This document shows, in pieces, positions 45,401 through 49,900 of a DNA stretch of 64,000 bases. The notes below the pieces were generated by a model, which ran no database searches, was not told where the DNA came from, and saw only the letters and a list, made by a program, of their open reading frames with translations. The position numbers and the translations under genes are program-made. Position 1 is the first letter of the stretch; every line of letters begins with the position of its first letter. The DNA comes from Linyphia triangularis (Eukaryota; Arthropoda; Arachnida; Araneae; Linyphiidae), in contig OZ021723.1 in NCBI GenBank assembly GCA_963978545.1, positions 93,664,002 to 93,728,001 of the forward strand, written 5' to 3'.

Positions 45401-46932
45401 TGATGATAGTTCCGCCGATTGTGACGAAGTAGAGCTTGTAAAGAAGCGGCAAAAAATAGTTCCTCTGCCAGTAGAGGCATCACGAAAAGTTGGTGCGAAG
45501 CACATGCCAGCTATGGACACTAGGACTTTTTCCTCACGTTGGCGGATGTCTGGATGTTCAGCGCGAACAAGAAAATTTTTGCACTAATTGTAAAGTATTT
45601 TTATGTATCACGTTCTCACGAAATTGTTTTGAAGCTTTTAATGATTAAATTTCACCTCTTAACAATTACATTTCAGAATTTTTGCAAGTTTAAGGAGATA
45701 GTCATATTTTGTCTAAGTGTATACTTAAAGTACATGGATCAGTTCTGAACTTTAAAAGTACGTTACATAGAATCAAAAGAACACTATACATAAAAATTAG
45801 CTTTAAATCATGTTTCAAACAGTTGTGGGTCGCAGGAGGTTAAAAGGTAGAGAAATAAAAATTTATATTATGTATAATTGCTGGAAAGAAAACTAGAAAT
45901 CGTTAAAATTATGTCAAACTATAATTAAACTAGTTTCACTGATTATTTGGAATAAATATTTACCCTGAAATACATTAAGTTTTAGTACGATTTTTTTAAA
46001 TAATAAGAAAATCTAAATAGTTCAACCTTACCAATTCAAGATGTGTATCTCTATTAAAAAAAATATATATATATAAAAAAAAAAAAACTCAATGTAATCG
46101 GTCGCGAAGGAAAATTTGAACAGTTTTAATATTTGGTTTACTTTTTTCAGGAACTGGATAGAAAAGGCAAATGATTGGGTAATATAGAATCTATATTGAT
46201 CTTCGTAAGTGGCTCACATACTTATAATTTCTGCAAAATTTACTTATGTTGATTACCATGGAACGTCTATATATGTACACAAATACCACAAATATCCTCC
46301 GCTTAAGCAACTCCTTTTTTTAAACCTGTATCAGCTCCTGTTATGATGATTTCTTTTTTTCCCATGGTTTATAAAGGTATAGAAAAAAAATCAAACATGC
46401 ACAAATTATACGAAATGATTTTGAGTGTATGCGCTATTAGGCCATTCTCTTGACTTAAAGACGCCAGCAGTACTCACCTATTGGTATTGCAAATGGTGAC
46501 TGCAGGAAAATCCGCCAATCCGTCATTTTCCACCTCAATCTGCACCACAGACGGCTTCCTGTAGTACAGCCTTAGAAACCCAAAAGTCTGGTATCCGAAA
46601 CCAGAAAGACAGCAAGCCAGTACTATCGTCCATACGAACCTCTGTCCCCAGTTGGTGGCTGAAGTCACTTTGTTAACTCCACTGATGGAGGAATCCGCCA
46701 GACTCTTTATTAGGTGTCGGAAAATCGACTGGTTGTAGTGCTTTGGTAGACCACTATTCGGTCGAAGTGCCTGGGGATTGTGATACCAGGGCCAGTCGGG
46801 ACTATGGACTGGCCTGCTCACGTTTCTGTAGTTGTTTGGACAATTAGGGACATCGCAGTCTTTCTCTGTCACTCTTATTTCGAAGGTCTTCCTCGTGTCG
46901 AGGGGATGGGTTTTGCAATAGCACTTTCTCAT
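16227..46932 (-). CDS. DEG/ENaC amiloride-sensitive sodium channel (pickpocket-like), 12 coding exons
   Basis: Joined exons: 46932-46478, 45113-45050, 44926-44775, 37604-37489, 30472-30312, 28851-28753, 27603-27489, 26391-26316, 22183-22129, 22044-22010, 20628-20553, 16439-16227. All junctions are GT-AG and phases match throughout, giving 1617 nt or 538 residues, a normal length for the family. The protein has two membrane helices (about 98-122 and 474-500) and a large cysteine-rich extracellular domain. Hallmarks are FPAVTICN after TM1, LGHSK and YGNCYTIP, GIVVIVHDD, PYKTNCTDY, the thumb cysteines, NNLAIVKVYF, and LGFS at the TM2 selectivity filter. As a trimeric Na+ channel at the plasma membrane it would serve mechano- or chemosensation or peptide gating; the subtype cannot be told. 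The cytoplasmic His-Gly gating motif reads Ser-Gly here (residues 84-85). The introns are full of transposons. Confidence 0.93.
16740..16940 (+). repeat. Dispersed repeat fragment in channel intron 11
   Basis: TGCAGTGGCTGCATCCGGTT, TTTCTAAATGCACT and ATGGTCCTTACTAG. It matches 8335-8490 and 20245-20340 on the same strand and 6450-6700 on the other. Confidence 0.6.
17307..17815. mobile_element. MITE, copy 2, right end replaced by minisatellite
   Basis: Starts TGGATGATTCCCGCATTTTT and follows the copy at 9285-9832 through CAGAAACCTCACGATAACC to TTCTTCACAAATATAAACTA. There it dissolves into CTCTACC repeats instead of reaching the GGGAATTGTCCA end. Confidence 0.7.
17815..18302. repeat. CTCTACC-type pyrimidine minisatellite
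   Basis: About 490 bases built from variants of CTCTACC(A/T)CTCTCT, strictly pyrimidine-rich on the + strand with regular A. It lies in channel intron 11, where the transcript would carry the purine strand. Confidence 0.9.
18784..19449 (+). repeat. Signal-peptide-ORF repeat, copy B (near full length)
   Basis: Begins GGGTGTGGAACATCGCACAA and then CTTTCAACTACAC. It holds the ORF at 18947-19144, then ACATGATATTTTCAACTGG and ATTTGAACACCGTAGATCAA, and ends in the terminal palindrome CTTTCATTACCATATG...GTGTAATTGAAAG. The first and last bases form short inverted ends (CTTTCAA.TACAC / GTGTAATTGAAAG). The class is unknown. Confidence 0.65.
18947..19144 (+). CDS. Signal-peptide-like ORF in repeat copy B
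   Basis: A 65-codon frame. The N-terminus (MMISAIYFSIILMLSIL) has the length and composition of a secretory signal peptide. It is followed by a charged segment (ETEEIRRKTIVDEV) with an Arg-Arg-Lys site and a part containing two cysteines. Aligned copies at 11600, 50984 and 60420 keep the same start, hydrophobic core and SE(T/A)E box. At the end of the core several copies show GTAAGTGAAAC, a good splice donor, so this may instead be a captured first exon. No known toxin or hormone family is recognised. Confidence 0.35.
   Translation: MMISAIYFSIILMLSILVIETEEIRRKTIVDEVCSRKENSVLMTYVFQLCTPFKHFHGNFGGGGV
19770..19945 (-). mobile_element. tRNA-derived SINE, family 3
   Basis: On the minus strand: GGGCTCCCGATAACCTAGAG, GTAGAGTATCGAGCTCATAA (CAT in anticodon position) and B box-like GGTTCTGTCC, then a body GGCGGACC...CTGGTGCACATTAA. 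Only one copy is seen. The head resembles a Met/Ile tRNA but is too degenerate for a functional gene. Confidence 0.6.
20553..20628 (-). CDS. DEG/ENaC exon 11
   Basis: 76 bases, acceptor TATTCTGCAG|GAACAAC, donor TATGAT|GTAAGT. It encodes NNLAIVKVYFTTLEHKIF, the conserved (R/K)NNxAxxxVYF strand before TM2. Confidence 0.9.
22010..22044 (-). CDS. DEG/ENaC exon 10 (35-base micro-exon)
   Basis: This exon is required to restore phase between exons 9 and 11. The acceptor follows a T-rich stretch (TTGTTTTGTAAG|GCGC) and the donor is GGAAG|GTATTT. It encodes ALVERKGRRQG plus AG. The intron before it is only 84 bases. A read-through of that intron stays open but would add a hydrophobic stretch that does not suit the extracellular domain. 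Confidence 0.6.
22129..22183 (-). CDS. DEG/ENaC exon 9
   Basis: 55 bases, acceptor TTCACTTCTAG|AGATAC, donor AAATG|GTAATG. It encodes DTLFDVTVGSNVLSTKEM, which fits the PCxxTxYxxxxS strand that follows the thumb in this family. Phase 2 in, phase 0 out. Confidence 0.8.
22515..23375 (-). pseudogene. 3' fragment of an RNase H-bearing LINE
   Basis: On the minus strand, with two frameshifts (near 23290 and 22864) and one stop: TDLAGSSIYIE, CSIFRSELSAIKVGLETIL, LWILTDSRSSLQHL, LQWIPSHVDLYGNESADKLA, which is an RNase H domain (Asp, Glu, Asp and the SH.D..GNE.AD box). Next come HYWYRGTKTG, SLSRLACGHLKCLTF and CPKC-like YPKCHQHQASVEHILDCLG, the C-terminal zinc-knuckle region of Jockey-like arthropod LINEs. 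The 3' tail ends AACAACAAC-AAAAAATAAA at about 22515. Reverse transcriptase and endonuclease are missing (5' truncation). It lies in channel intron 8 in the sense direction. Confidence 0.88.
23500..23910 (+). repeat. Signal-peptide-ORF repeat, partial copy E
   Basis: Contains CATTATCATTTCTTGTAAGT, CAGTCATTGATGGGCGACGC and CGATATTTATCAAAATCGTT, then a pyrimidine run and GAATATCGTAGGTAAATGCG. It lacks both ends of the family. The ORF is broken by TAA just after the hydrophobic core. Confidence 0.55.
24381..25131 (+). mobile_element. Solo LTR (Gypsy-type likely)
   Basis: 751 bp with TG...CA ends (TGTTACGAATTTTTGTATG and CCTACCAACGCAACA), flanked by ATAT on both sides (24377-24380, 25132-25135). 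A strong TATA box (TATATATAAG, 24779-24788) lies in mid-LTR, upstream of a GAGTCAGTTGAGTTG-rich stretch. No primer-binding site or internal region follows, so an ordinary LTR-LTR recombination product is likely. The length, 4-bp duplication and TGTTAC start favour Gypsy over BEL/Pao. Confidence 0.75.
24779..24788 (+). promoter_or_regulatory. TATA box of the solo LTR
   Basis: TATATATAAG followed by a GC-richer segment (CCCGGCCATGAAATGGGAG). Expected initiation would be about 25-30 bases downstream, on the strand opposite to the channel gene. Confidence 0.5.
25658..25894. mobile_element. Hairpin MITE (CTAAACTCCACCTTAACTTG ends)
   Basis: Left ACTAAACTCCACCTTAACTT faces right AAGTTAAGTTGAAGTTTAGT. 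The inner parts (CACCGTGCTCATTGGCAATT / GAGCACTGTGACGATCTACC) are also partly complementary, so the 237 bp form one imperfect hairpin. Non-coding. Confidence 0.7.
26316..26391 (-). CDS. DEG/ENaC exon 8
   Basis: 76 bases, acceptor TTATTTAG|GAGATAG, donor TGCAG|GTTCTT. It encodes DRICAENEEKRTQDYCRSIC followed by GLPC, the last conserved cysteines of the thumb. Confidence 0.9.
26740..27060. repeat. Dispersed repeat, copy 1 of 2
   Basis: GGTTACCATGCCAACG, AGCCGAAAC, TTACACTTACCGTAGAAATT, GAACTAATAAATTTAGATGC and GTGCACGAGCC all recur in order at 62960-63240. The class is unknown. Confidence 0.65.
27061..27460. repeat. G-run, short unique segment and (TA)n tract
   Basis: A G14-like run at 27061-27075 is followed by ~290 bases of GC-richer sequence ending in AATAAAGC, an A-run (27371-27383) and about 75 bases of (TA)n. 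The A-run after AATAAA might mark a retrocopy, but no source gene is recognised. Confidence 0.45.
27489..27603 (-). CDS. DEG/ENaC exon 7
   Basis: 115 bases, acceptor CCTTTCAG|ATTTGC, donor GAAG|GTACGA. It encodes ICTVGCSQYYQQAKCNF and FYEVLPYDPKTTTE, with the CxxxC...C spacing of the thumb domain. Confidence 0.9.
28753..28851 (-). CDS. DEG/ENaC exon 6
   Basis: 99 bases in phase 0 on both sides, acceptor ACCTTTCAG|ACTTCC, donor AAGG|GTAAGT. It encodes LLPHPYKTNCTDYNNLPW; PYxTNCTDY starts the conserved cysteine cluster. An earlier possible donor (ATAG|GTAACA, 28779) would break the frame of the next exon and was rejected. Confidence 0.9.
29100..29278. mobile_element. Hairpin MITE (GCTGAGCAGAGCAGAG family), copy 1
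   Basis: AAGCTTGGCATCCACTATCG and TTAGAGCCAATTACAAGGCT are repeated inverted as TTGTAATTGGCTCTAATCTA and CAGCAATAGTGGAGGCCTAG. A second copy lies at 36820-36991. Both are in channel introns. Confidence 0.85.
29832..29979 (-). mobile_element. tRNA-derived SINE, family 1, copy
   Basis: Minus-strand A box TGGTTAGCGTG and B box GGTTTGAGTCC (one change from the other copies). The 3' end is truncated: it stops at the CAACACGAGGGC word rather than the AACAACCAACC end. In channel intron 5. Confidence 0.85.
30312..30472 (-). CDS. DEG/ENaC exon 5
   Basis: 161 bases, acceptor CTTATATAG|ATCTCTCG, donor GAGAAG|GTCTAG (GT present but a weak consensus). It encodes LSLLIDLEVEELM, GIVVIVHDDATAPDM and GILLGAGYSYTLSVEK, the palm/beta-ball strands with the GIxVxIHD motif. 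The splice phases join cleanly on both sides. Confidence 0.92.
31715..31850 (+). mobile_element. tRNA-derived SINE, family 2, copy 1
   Basis: CTGTGGCCTTGTATGTTAAA, degenerate B box GGATTTGATTCC, then GTGATTCGGAATCCACGTTA and GGGTCCCGG. The same body is at 37225-37355 on the minus strand. Confidence 0.7.
32060..32430. repeat. ~105-bp tandem repeat with GGTACCAGG core
   Basis: About three and a half units, each with GAATTATGAAT, (A/G)GTACCAGG(A/T), ACTTC.G(A/T)TTATCA(A/G)TTT and AAGATAA(A/T)TAT. The units start near 32080, 32180, 32285 and 32390. It lies just left of the palindrome that hosts the MULE-like element. Confidence 0.65.
32459..35465. mobile_element. Large palindromic element hosting a MULE-like insertion
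   Basis: Left arm 32459-32683, continuing after the insertion at 34853-34930. The right arm 35210-35465 is the reverse complement (AAAATTTTCAGCCACAAATA facing TATTTGTGGCTGAAAATTTT; TTTCGCTCCCATAAAAATTT facing AAATTTTTATGGGAGCGGAT). The loop is 34930-35210. No coding capacity is apparent. Confidence 0.75.
32684..34843. mobile_element. MULE-like non-autonomous transposon, long TIRs and 9-bp duplication
   Basis: Ends AGGGTGGTTCGAAAATTTTT and AAATTTCGAACCACCCTA. The inverted homology runs about 380 bp inward (GAAACGCATGAGGTAAAAA, TATCTTCCGATCGT, GGAAATAGTTTGCAATG). ATGCTTACT is duplicated at 32675-32683 and 34844-34852. Long TIRs plus a 9-bp duplication point to the Mutator-like superfamily. The 1.4-kb interior has no transposase frame. 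Confidence 0.75.
36820..36991. mobile_element. Hairpin MITE (GCTGAGCAGAGCAGAG family), copy 2
   Basis: AAGCTTGGCGTCCACTATCG to CTCAGAGATAGTGGACGCC; near-perfect hairpin arms with AGCCAATTACAAGGCTGCCA facing GGCAGCCTTGTAATTGGCTC. It is better conserved than the copy at 29100 and therefore probably younger. Confidence 0.87.
37225..37355 (-). mobile_element. tRNA-derived SINE, family 2, copy 2
   Basis: Minus strand: CACCTGGTGACGGTGTTG, TTAGCACTCTGGCCTCGTAT, B box GGTTCGTGTCC, then GTGATTCGGAATCCACGTTA and GGTCCCGGCC. This copy has the better-preserved pol III boxes. Channel intron 4. Confidence 0.8.
37489..37604 (-). CDS. DEG/ENaC exon 4
   Basis: 116 bases, acceptor CTCTCTCAG|AATGTTAG, donor AACG|GTAAGC. 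It encodes YDPDYGNCYTIPSQNSKG; DxxYGNCYTF/I is a conserved family box. It lies 7.2 kb from exon 3 because of the BEL/Pao insertion and its host palindrome. Confidence 0.92.
37783..38508. mobile_element. Palindromic DNA element, part left of the BEL/Pao insertion
   Basis: The end CACAGGTTGGTCATAAAAAA is matched inverted at 44450-44478 (TTTCTTTATGACAATTCTC). Arm words ATGAGCGCGGGATTCTAA, CTGGGCAACAAAATGGC and CAGCTCTGCGAACGG occur once on each strand (37882-38115 and 38275-38508). A nested end pair CTTAGTCGATATATTTAGC / GCTAAATATATCGACTAAG lies at 37804 and 38133. The BEL/Pao element cuts its right arm at 38508/44371. Confidence 0.7.
38509..38690 (+). repeat. Left terminal repeat (LTR-like, 182 bp) of the BEL/Pao element
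   Basis: Begins TGTTGAAAATACATT and ends TTTTCATACATCA, the standard TG...CA form. A primer-binding-site-like sequence follows after one base. The reverse complement of this repeat closes the element at 44189-44370. Confidence 0.8.
38692..38708 (+). other. Primer-binding site of the BEL/Pao element
   Basis: TGGCGTCCGTGACAGGA directly after the left repeat. TGGCG(A/T)CCGTGAC is the usual form in BEL/Pao elements, where a host tRNA 3' end primes minus-strand DNA. Confidence 0.7.
38848..44007 (+). CDS. BEL/Pao gag-pol polyprotein, intact
   Basis: A frame of 1719 residues without stops. Domains in order: Gag-like DUF1759 (about 125-215, LPKIELKKFDG, FSYLIQSMKEG); CCHC-type cysteine knuckles (about 370-440); retropepsin-like DUF1758 with LDCGSQKSYI (Asp about 489); reverse transcriptase (FDASCKVG, TSDIKRAFLQI, SLYVDN at about 901-906, with YVDN where YVDD is usual); RNase H/A17 region (FCDASK about 1074, IPRLELMA, WTDSTTALSWI); integrase with the HHCC zinc part (about 1377) and catalytic Asp about 1442, Asp about 1501 (YSDNGTNF) and Glu about 1547 (WWERLIRSTKG); and a C-terminal DUF5641-like chromatin-facing tail. 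The length is normal for the group, and no env frame follows. It provides all functions for copying via RNA and could be functional. Confidence 0.95.
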   Translation: MESLILKRKGLRSSFTRTANFLESELLKDECNLDAINDKFCKLQNVNSELNDLDEKILDLLTEGEEATEDPVLIEIEGREVYSDKFITLSRRINSKLNILDELNVETRSENGSHVSWNKTKNYKLPKIELKKFDGLLINWLPFWSRFQKIHEDTDLHESDKFSYLIQSMKEGSRAREFIDSYPVTSANYDKAIVALKERFGKPELLIEVYVRELIKLIISNVKADSRDKLPLDKLFDKLEAQLRALDSLGLDSGDNSAWLYPMVESCLTEDVLRAWQRSLYFNQPEQTPSLSERSSPESSRLINLMNFLKAEVQGEERLKLARSGFGGNSRNESSQEKPKDENRGTFQCKNQANFPTAGGFLTTKDSYCIFCSKAHKSESCYEARLLPLEEKIAKIKDKKCCLKCLAPNHIAKFCKQFIRCYACGKPHCTSICPEMHCKNPPPVSESSPVTDVQTTTAGQTCTSEVALMTLRVKVVGANQSRICRVMLDCGSQKSYISKSVAEKLGLPIVSKETLSHTLFGGAQTGPKLHNKYRVKLSSMSKNKWEDLEFDFLEQNIICGNVPCIAKGPVVRELKRNNIWLSDMGSDCPKIEILIGSDVYGKILTGLVKQLNGGLTAIYTKLGWAVCGTLENYSDNKTVSTALLCANLAVRDMQISDLWNLETIGILDSQQSLSKKAEEEMAREQFLHTLTRNNEGRYCVGLPWLGQNVELPSNRHVVEKRLFSVAKKLESLGKYDDYSKIFEEWRAEGIIEEVPDNELDLDGHYLPHHPVFKPDSLTTKIKPVFDASCKVGRSPSLNDCLFKGPNLIEEIPSILLRFREKCIGVTSDIKRAFLQIEIRKEDRDYLRFLWWEKSSVVKVFRHSRVVFGVTSSPFLLGAVISFHLSQLSDEERVTAQKLARSLYVDNCVTSVYNETELENFIEISTDILARAKMDLRMWMCGPINENVNLRVKDLNSETVEDPHSVLGVLWNRNKDSLSINIKLVPLSKTLSKREVLSLTQSVFDPLGFLTPIMLPAKLLLQEMWVIKADWDAPLPDEIKKKFLKWYNNLGKLTDFELPRRIGFGDKSNWSLHIFCDASKHAYAVVTFLRCVDNGEIFINLVAAKSRVAPLKGFTIPRLELMACVLGVRLSKYVTEALSLECNSKYFWTDSTTALSWIKRNNLWGTFVGNRVREICSITDQNQWSYVPSEWNPADLPSRGCSPLQFIQSDWVNGPVWLKGPRKNWPELIIEPNESLIYSEIKKGVNSCSNVSIDIDSEPEWYKRYSKFSKMVKILGWVKRFIANSRKQNVIKEPFLNSIEIQKSRNTLLLLIQRESFAPTGDSVFSFAIERDETGLIRVKTKIVERDDPYAFRYPILLPAKHFIIEALVREFHLKNSHAGIQAPTTMLREEYWILSARRTVRSVVRQCVRCKRFASKPPETLPIQLPLDRVRDANTFEVTGVDLCGPLVLRNKTKTWVVLFTCAVYRCVYLELVTAISTEYFIQALRRFIARRGRPSTIYSDNGTNFVGTSSALRKVDWEKVVSQDTLRPIIWKFIPPIAAWWGGWWERLIRSTKGLLVRVLGQASVNYEELLTILCDVEAVLNSRPLTYVSNDIDDLSTLTPSMFMQDIKVSGTADLDSIDGNKLLVRQRMCQELREQLRSRFRKEYPAQLVQRPGHKNCDMHVGDMVLVGAENIKRINWPIARIQELCTGRDGRVRVVKVKTLHGTRPVRKLYPLEVF
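44020..44037 (+). other. Polypurine tract of the BEL/Pao element
   Basis: AAAAAAGGTGGGAG (44020-44033) lies 13 bases after the stop. TGTTGTGATTTTACG begins at 44038, where a normal 3' LTR would start. Confidence 0.6.
44038..44188 (+). other. Segment between polypurine tract and inverted right repeat
   Basis: 151 bp beginning TGTTGTGATTTTACGATTG. It has no counterpart next to the left repeat. It could be the U3 start of the true 3' LTR before the abnormal junction at 44188/44189. Confidence 0.5.
44189..44370 (-). repeat. Right terminal repeat of the BEL/Pao element, inverted
   Basis: TGATGTATGAAAATTGGGCG to ATTTTCAACA, the reverse complement of 38509-38690 with 4 transition differences. Normal LTRs would be direct repeats. 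Confidence 0.85.
44371..44478. mobile_element. Palindromic DNA element, part right of the BEL/Pao insertion
   Basis: Complement of this segment reads CCGTTAAACAGATCTAGATG, AGATTTCGGTTAAG and CAGAAGAGTATGAG, matching 37842-37886 on the left arm (CCGTTCAACAGATCG, AGATTTCAGTTACAG, CAGAGGTATGAG). It is the outer end of the host element. Confidence 0.7.
44775..44926 (-). CDS. DEG/ENaC exon 3
   Basis: 152 bases, acceptor TTGTCTTTCAG|AGTATAT, strong donor TTAA|GTATGT. It encodes ISEAEIGDVVYDLL, KLGHSKNMIQDCHFNG and a C near the end. The LGHSK...C pattern is typical of the extracellular finger/palm region of ENaC-family channels. Confidence 0.92.
45050..45113 (-). CDS. DEG/ENaC exon 2
   Basis: 64 bases, acceptor CTTTTGCAG|GTTCCGC, donor ACATA|GTAAGG. 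It encodes FRKSEFCDYMPKKCFGLF, directly after the post-TM1 signature, and keeps phase on both sides (AG|G arginine in, phase 0 out). Confidence 0.88.
45310..45839 (+). mobile_element. piggyBac-type non-autonomous element
   Basis: Flanked by TTAA (45306-45309, 45840-45843) with ends CCTCCTGAGTCCC and the complement CCTCCTGCGACCC. The 530-bp interior has an 85-codon frame (45330-45587; DSSADCDEVELVKKRQKI) with the acidic then basic composition of a piggyBac transposase N-terminus, but no DDD catalytic part. Probably an internal-deletion derivative. Channel intron 1. Confidence 0.65.
46478..46932 (-). CDS. DEG/ENaC exon 1: N-terminus and TM1
   Basis: ATG at 46932 opens 151 codons plus two bases. 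An in-frame TAG lies upstream at about 46965, so this ATG is the most 5' start in this exon. A 97-residue cytoplasmic N-terminus leads to TM1 (FVWTIVLACCLSGFGY) and the family signature FPAVTICNTN. The donor is AATAG|GTGAGT. The ISG at residues 83-85 replaces the usual His-Gly gating motif. Confidence 0.92.
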
Positions 46933-49900
46933 TGTGTCAGTTCGACAAGGTAGTTGGAGCTAATTGTTGCACTCAGTGATATTCTCAGAGAATAACATGC
47001 ACTTTTCAATAACCTGAAAATATGCGATATTTAGATGTCCTTGTTTCTTCTGAAAATAAGTATAAGTATAACACATACATGGGAGGGGGGGGGGGTACAG
47101 TTCAGTAAAAATACTGATTTAAGCTTTTTTTTTTAACGAAATTTCAGTACTTTGAATATAGTTTAAAAATAAAAAAATGAATTTCATTAGATTATCCTGT
47201 TTGTTATAATATAGTATAATTTAAAGTTGCTTAGCTGATTTTTTAAAAAACTTTCATCGCTTTCGCTTGAAATTAAGCATTTTTTGAATGGGAGCTGTAC
47301 CATGTCTGAAGCTCTTTTGCTTTTATTTTAGGGATGGATAGGAACAGGTATGGCCACCGGTAAAACTATTCTCAGGAGGGTTCAGACCTACTTTAATTTT
47401 TTGTTTTAAAATTCATTTCTCAATTGACTATCTTAATGAAATTTTAATTGATAGTTATGTATTAAATCCTTTATCTATTGAATATTTTAAAACCTATATC
47501 ACCCTTCTATTTACAGTAAATCATACAACTTTATTTTTAATTTTCAAAATTCAGAATGATGCAAGTTCATCGCCTGAAACCTCCCTGACAGAGCCCTTGC
47601 GAGCAGGGAGATCCAAAAGTAACAAACTATTTGAAAAAGTGAAAGTGTATGACACTTGAGAGTAGGAAGGATTTCAAAGACACAATAGAAAACAAGTACA
47701 CAAAGCATACATTTGTCCGTTTTGTATCGACAGATAGCTCTATACAAAAAAATCTTCTGATCAAATGCTCACAGATGCCTTAAATGCCATCTATCGAAGA
47801 GAAAATTAACTATATTGTTTTTATGGGAGGGAGCTGTTTTTTCAGAGCATTTCTGTCAACATCAAATCATCCTGCTATCAAATACTCAAGAATTACAGTT
47901 TTTAAAAATGCTCCGTTACTTTTAAATTGTCCTGCAAGTAATCACTATAGATGAAAACTAAATAATATATTTCTTGTGAAATAACGTATTAACAAAATCA
48001 TCTCTGTAGAAACTTAGGAGTCTTACAAAAGTGGCTAATAGCTACCCGTAAAGAAATCAATGCTCAGGTATACTGTAATGCGCAGGTACGAGGGGGTCAA
48101 AATGCTGCTGATTCGCTTCCAGAAAAAAAAATTCTGGCACTGAACTTGGCAAGTGCACTGGCACGCACCTAGATAACATGGGAACTAGAGTATATCATCT
48201 CAAACAAAAACTTTTGACTTAGCTTCAAAGTTACGAACAAATCACAAGAAGATCAGATTATTAAATATAAGAAATAACCGTTTCACAAAGAAATCCTAAA
48301 TAAATGTATATCAAGATAAATATTGCCAAATGAGTGCATGTGGGAGAATTTGGATGAAACGTTAAATTGTTTTACACCAAATTTTGCCATAAAATGGTTT
48401 TAAGATAGAAGTCAACTAAGAGCAATTGATTACCAATATGCATTTGTAAGATGTTTTTTTAAAAAAATCAGTAAATGAAGATAGATCTTTTAATTTTATA
48501 TGAACAAAAAGTGACAAGATTATATAAATTGTCATTAAACTTGATGAGACTTTAGAAAATTTACTTCTAAATAATTCAGAAAATCTTTTTAAAATATATA
48601 TCCTCATCTTACTTTTGAAGAAGGGGTTTTAATGCAACATCGACAGGAGAGATGTTTGACGCAATGTCAGTCAGACATTCAGGAAAGTGAATGAATATCG
48701 GGTGTATTTTTATGAGAAAAAATACAATGTGATCACTTGCAAGTGACCAAAATTTGGTCTAAAAACATCTTGAACCTAATTATTTCGCAATGACCAAAGT
48801 TTTTCAGCTTGACATTTGTGCGGCGTTGGTTAAATCCATTTCGCTAAGCTCTTACTTTTTTACATGTATTTTTCATGACGACTGTTACAACTATAAACAT
48901 AAGTGTTTATCATCTTTATTATTATTTTTTTTTCTATTTGACTGGGCAAAAATTATGCTTTTACCACTTACAAATAAGATGTTATAAGAAGCCCCAATTT
49001 AAAAACAGCTAAAGAGATAACATAACACCATTGAAGATAAAAATTAAAATAAATAGTGCTAGACAACCTTCATTAAGCCTTACTAGATAATGGAAATAAT
49101 GTTTATAAAATTCATTAGTTATTTCCTCAATTAAATTCTAAAGACCTCAAAATCAATCTCTATTTTAAGTGACAACTACATTTCCAGGCGGACAAAGTAA
49201 ACCAATTGATGATATCGGGATGTATCAATGTTTAGTTTGTATTACCAAAAAAAATCTACTTTGTCTTTTCCGAGTGAAATAGATTTAAAAAACATTCAAT
49301 ATGGATAAGTATTAAAAAGAAAATCATTTCTTGACTTTAAAACACTTATTACGGCTTGCGTTACATTTTGTTCTTGCTAAATATATATCCAAACAAAGAA
49401 TTAAATAATCATTTTAAACTTCCACCAGTAGAATTTTAATTTTAATTAGCCTGTGTAAGTTTTATAAACTGTGAAATTTTCTTCAATATTTTCTATTCGA
49501 TGTATGATTTTTCTTAACTAAAAGATTAGTAACATAATTTTAAATAATATTGCCAGAAATGTTGTCTGTAAACTTGTATTACCTACAATAACGGAGGCTA
49601 ATGAATATATACCATATCTATATATTCATAATTATACTTCGAACTATTTAGGTACCAGTATACGTTAGAAATGAGAAAATTTCGAGGCCATTTTTGTTTT
49701 TACTTCATTCTTCGGGCTTGGTAGCTAAGTGGTTTGTTCGGTGTGATATTCAAAATATTTTTGAACTAAGTACATTTTTATGAGGATATATAATGTTAAA
49801 AGATCATTGCCACAAACTTTAATATTGATTCATTTTTATCGAACTAGTTTTTTGTCAGAGTAAGACACTTTTTCACCAGCAATAACTTCATTTTGATTAA

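Noticed and set aside
49715..49765. tRNA-like phrase TTGGTAGCTAAGTGGTTTG
   Set aside because: Only an A box-like word; no B box or SINE body follows.
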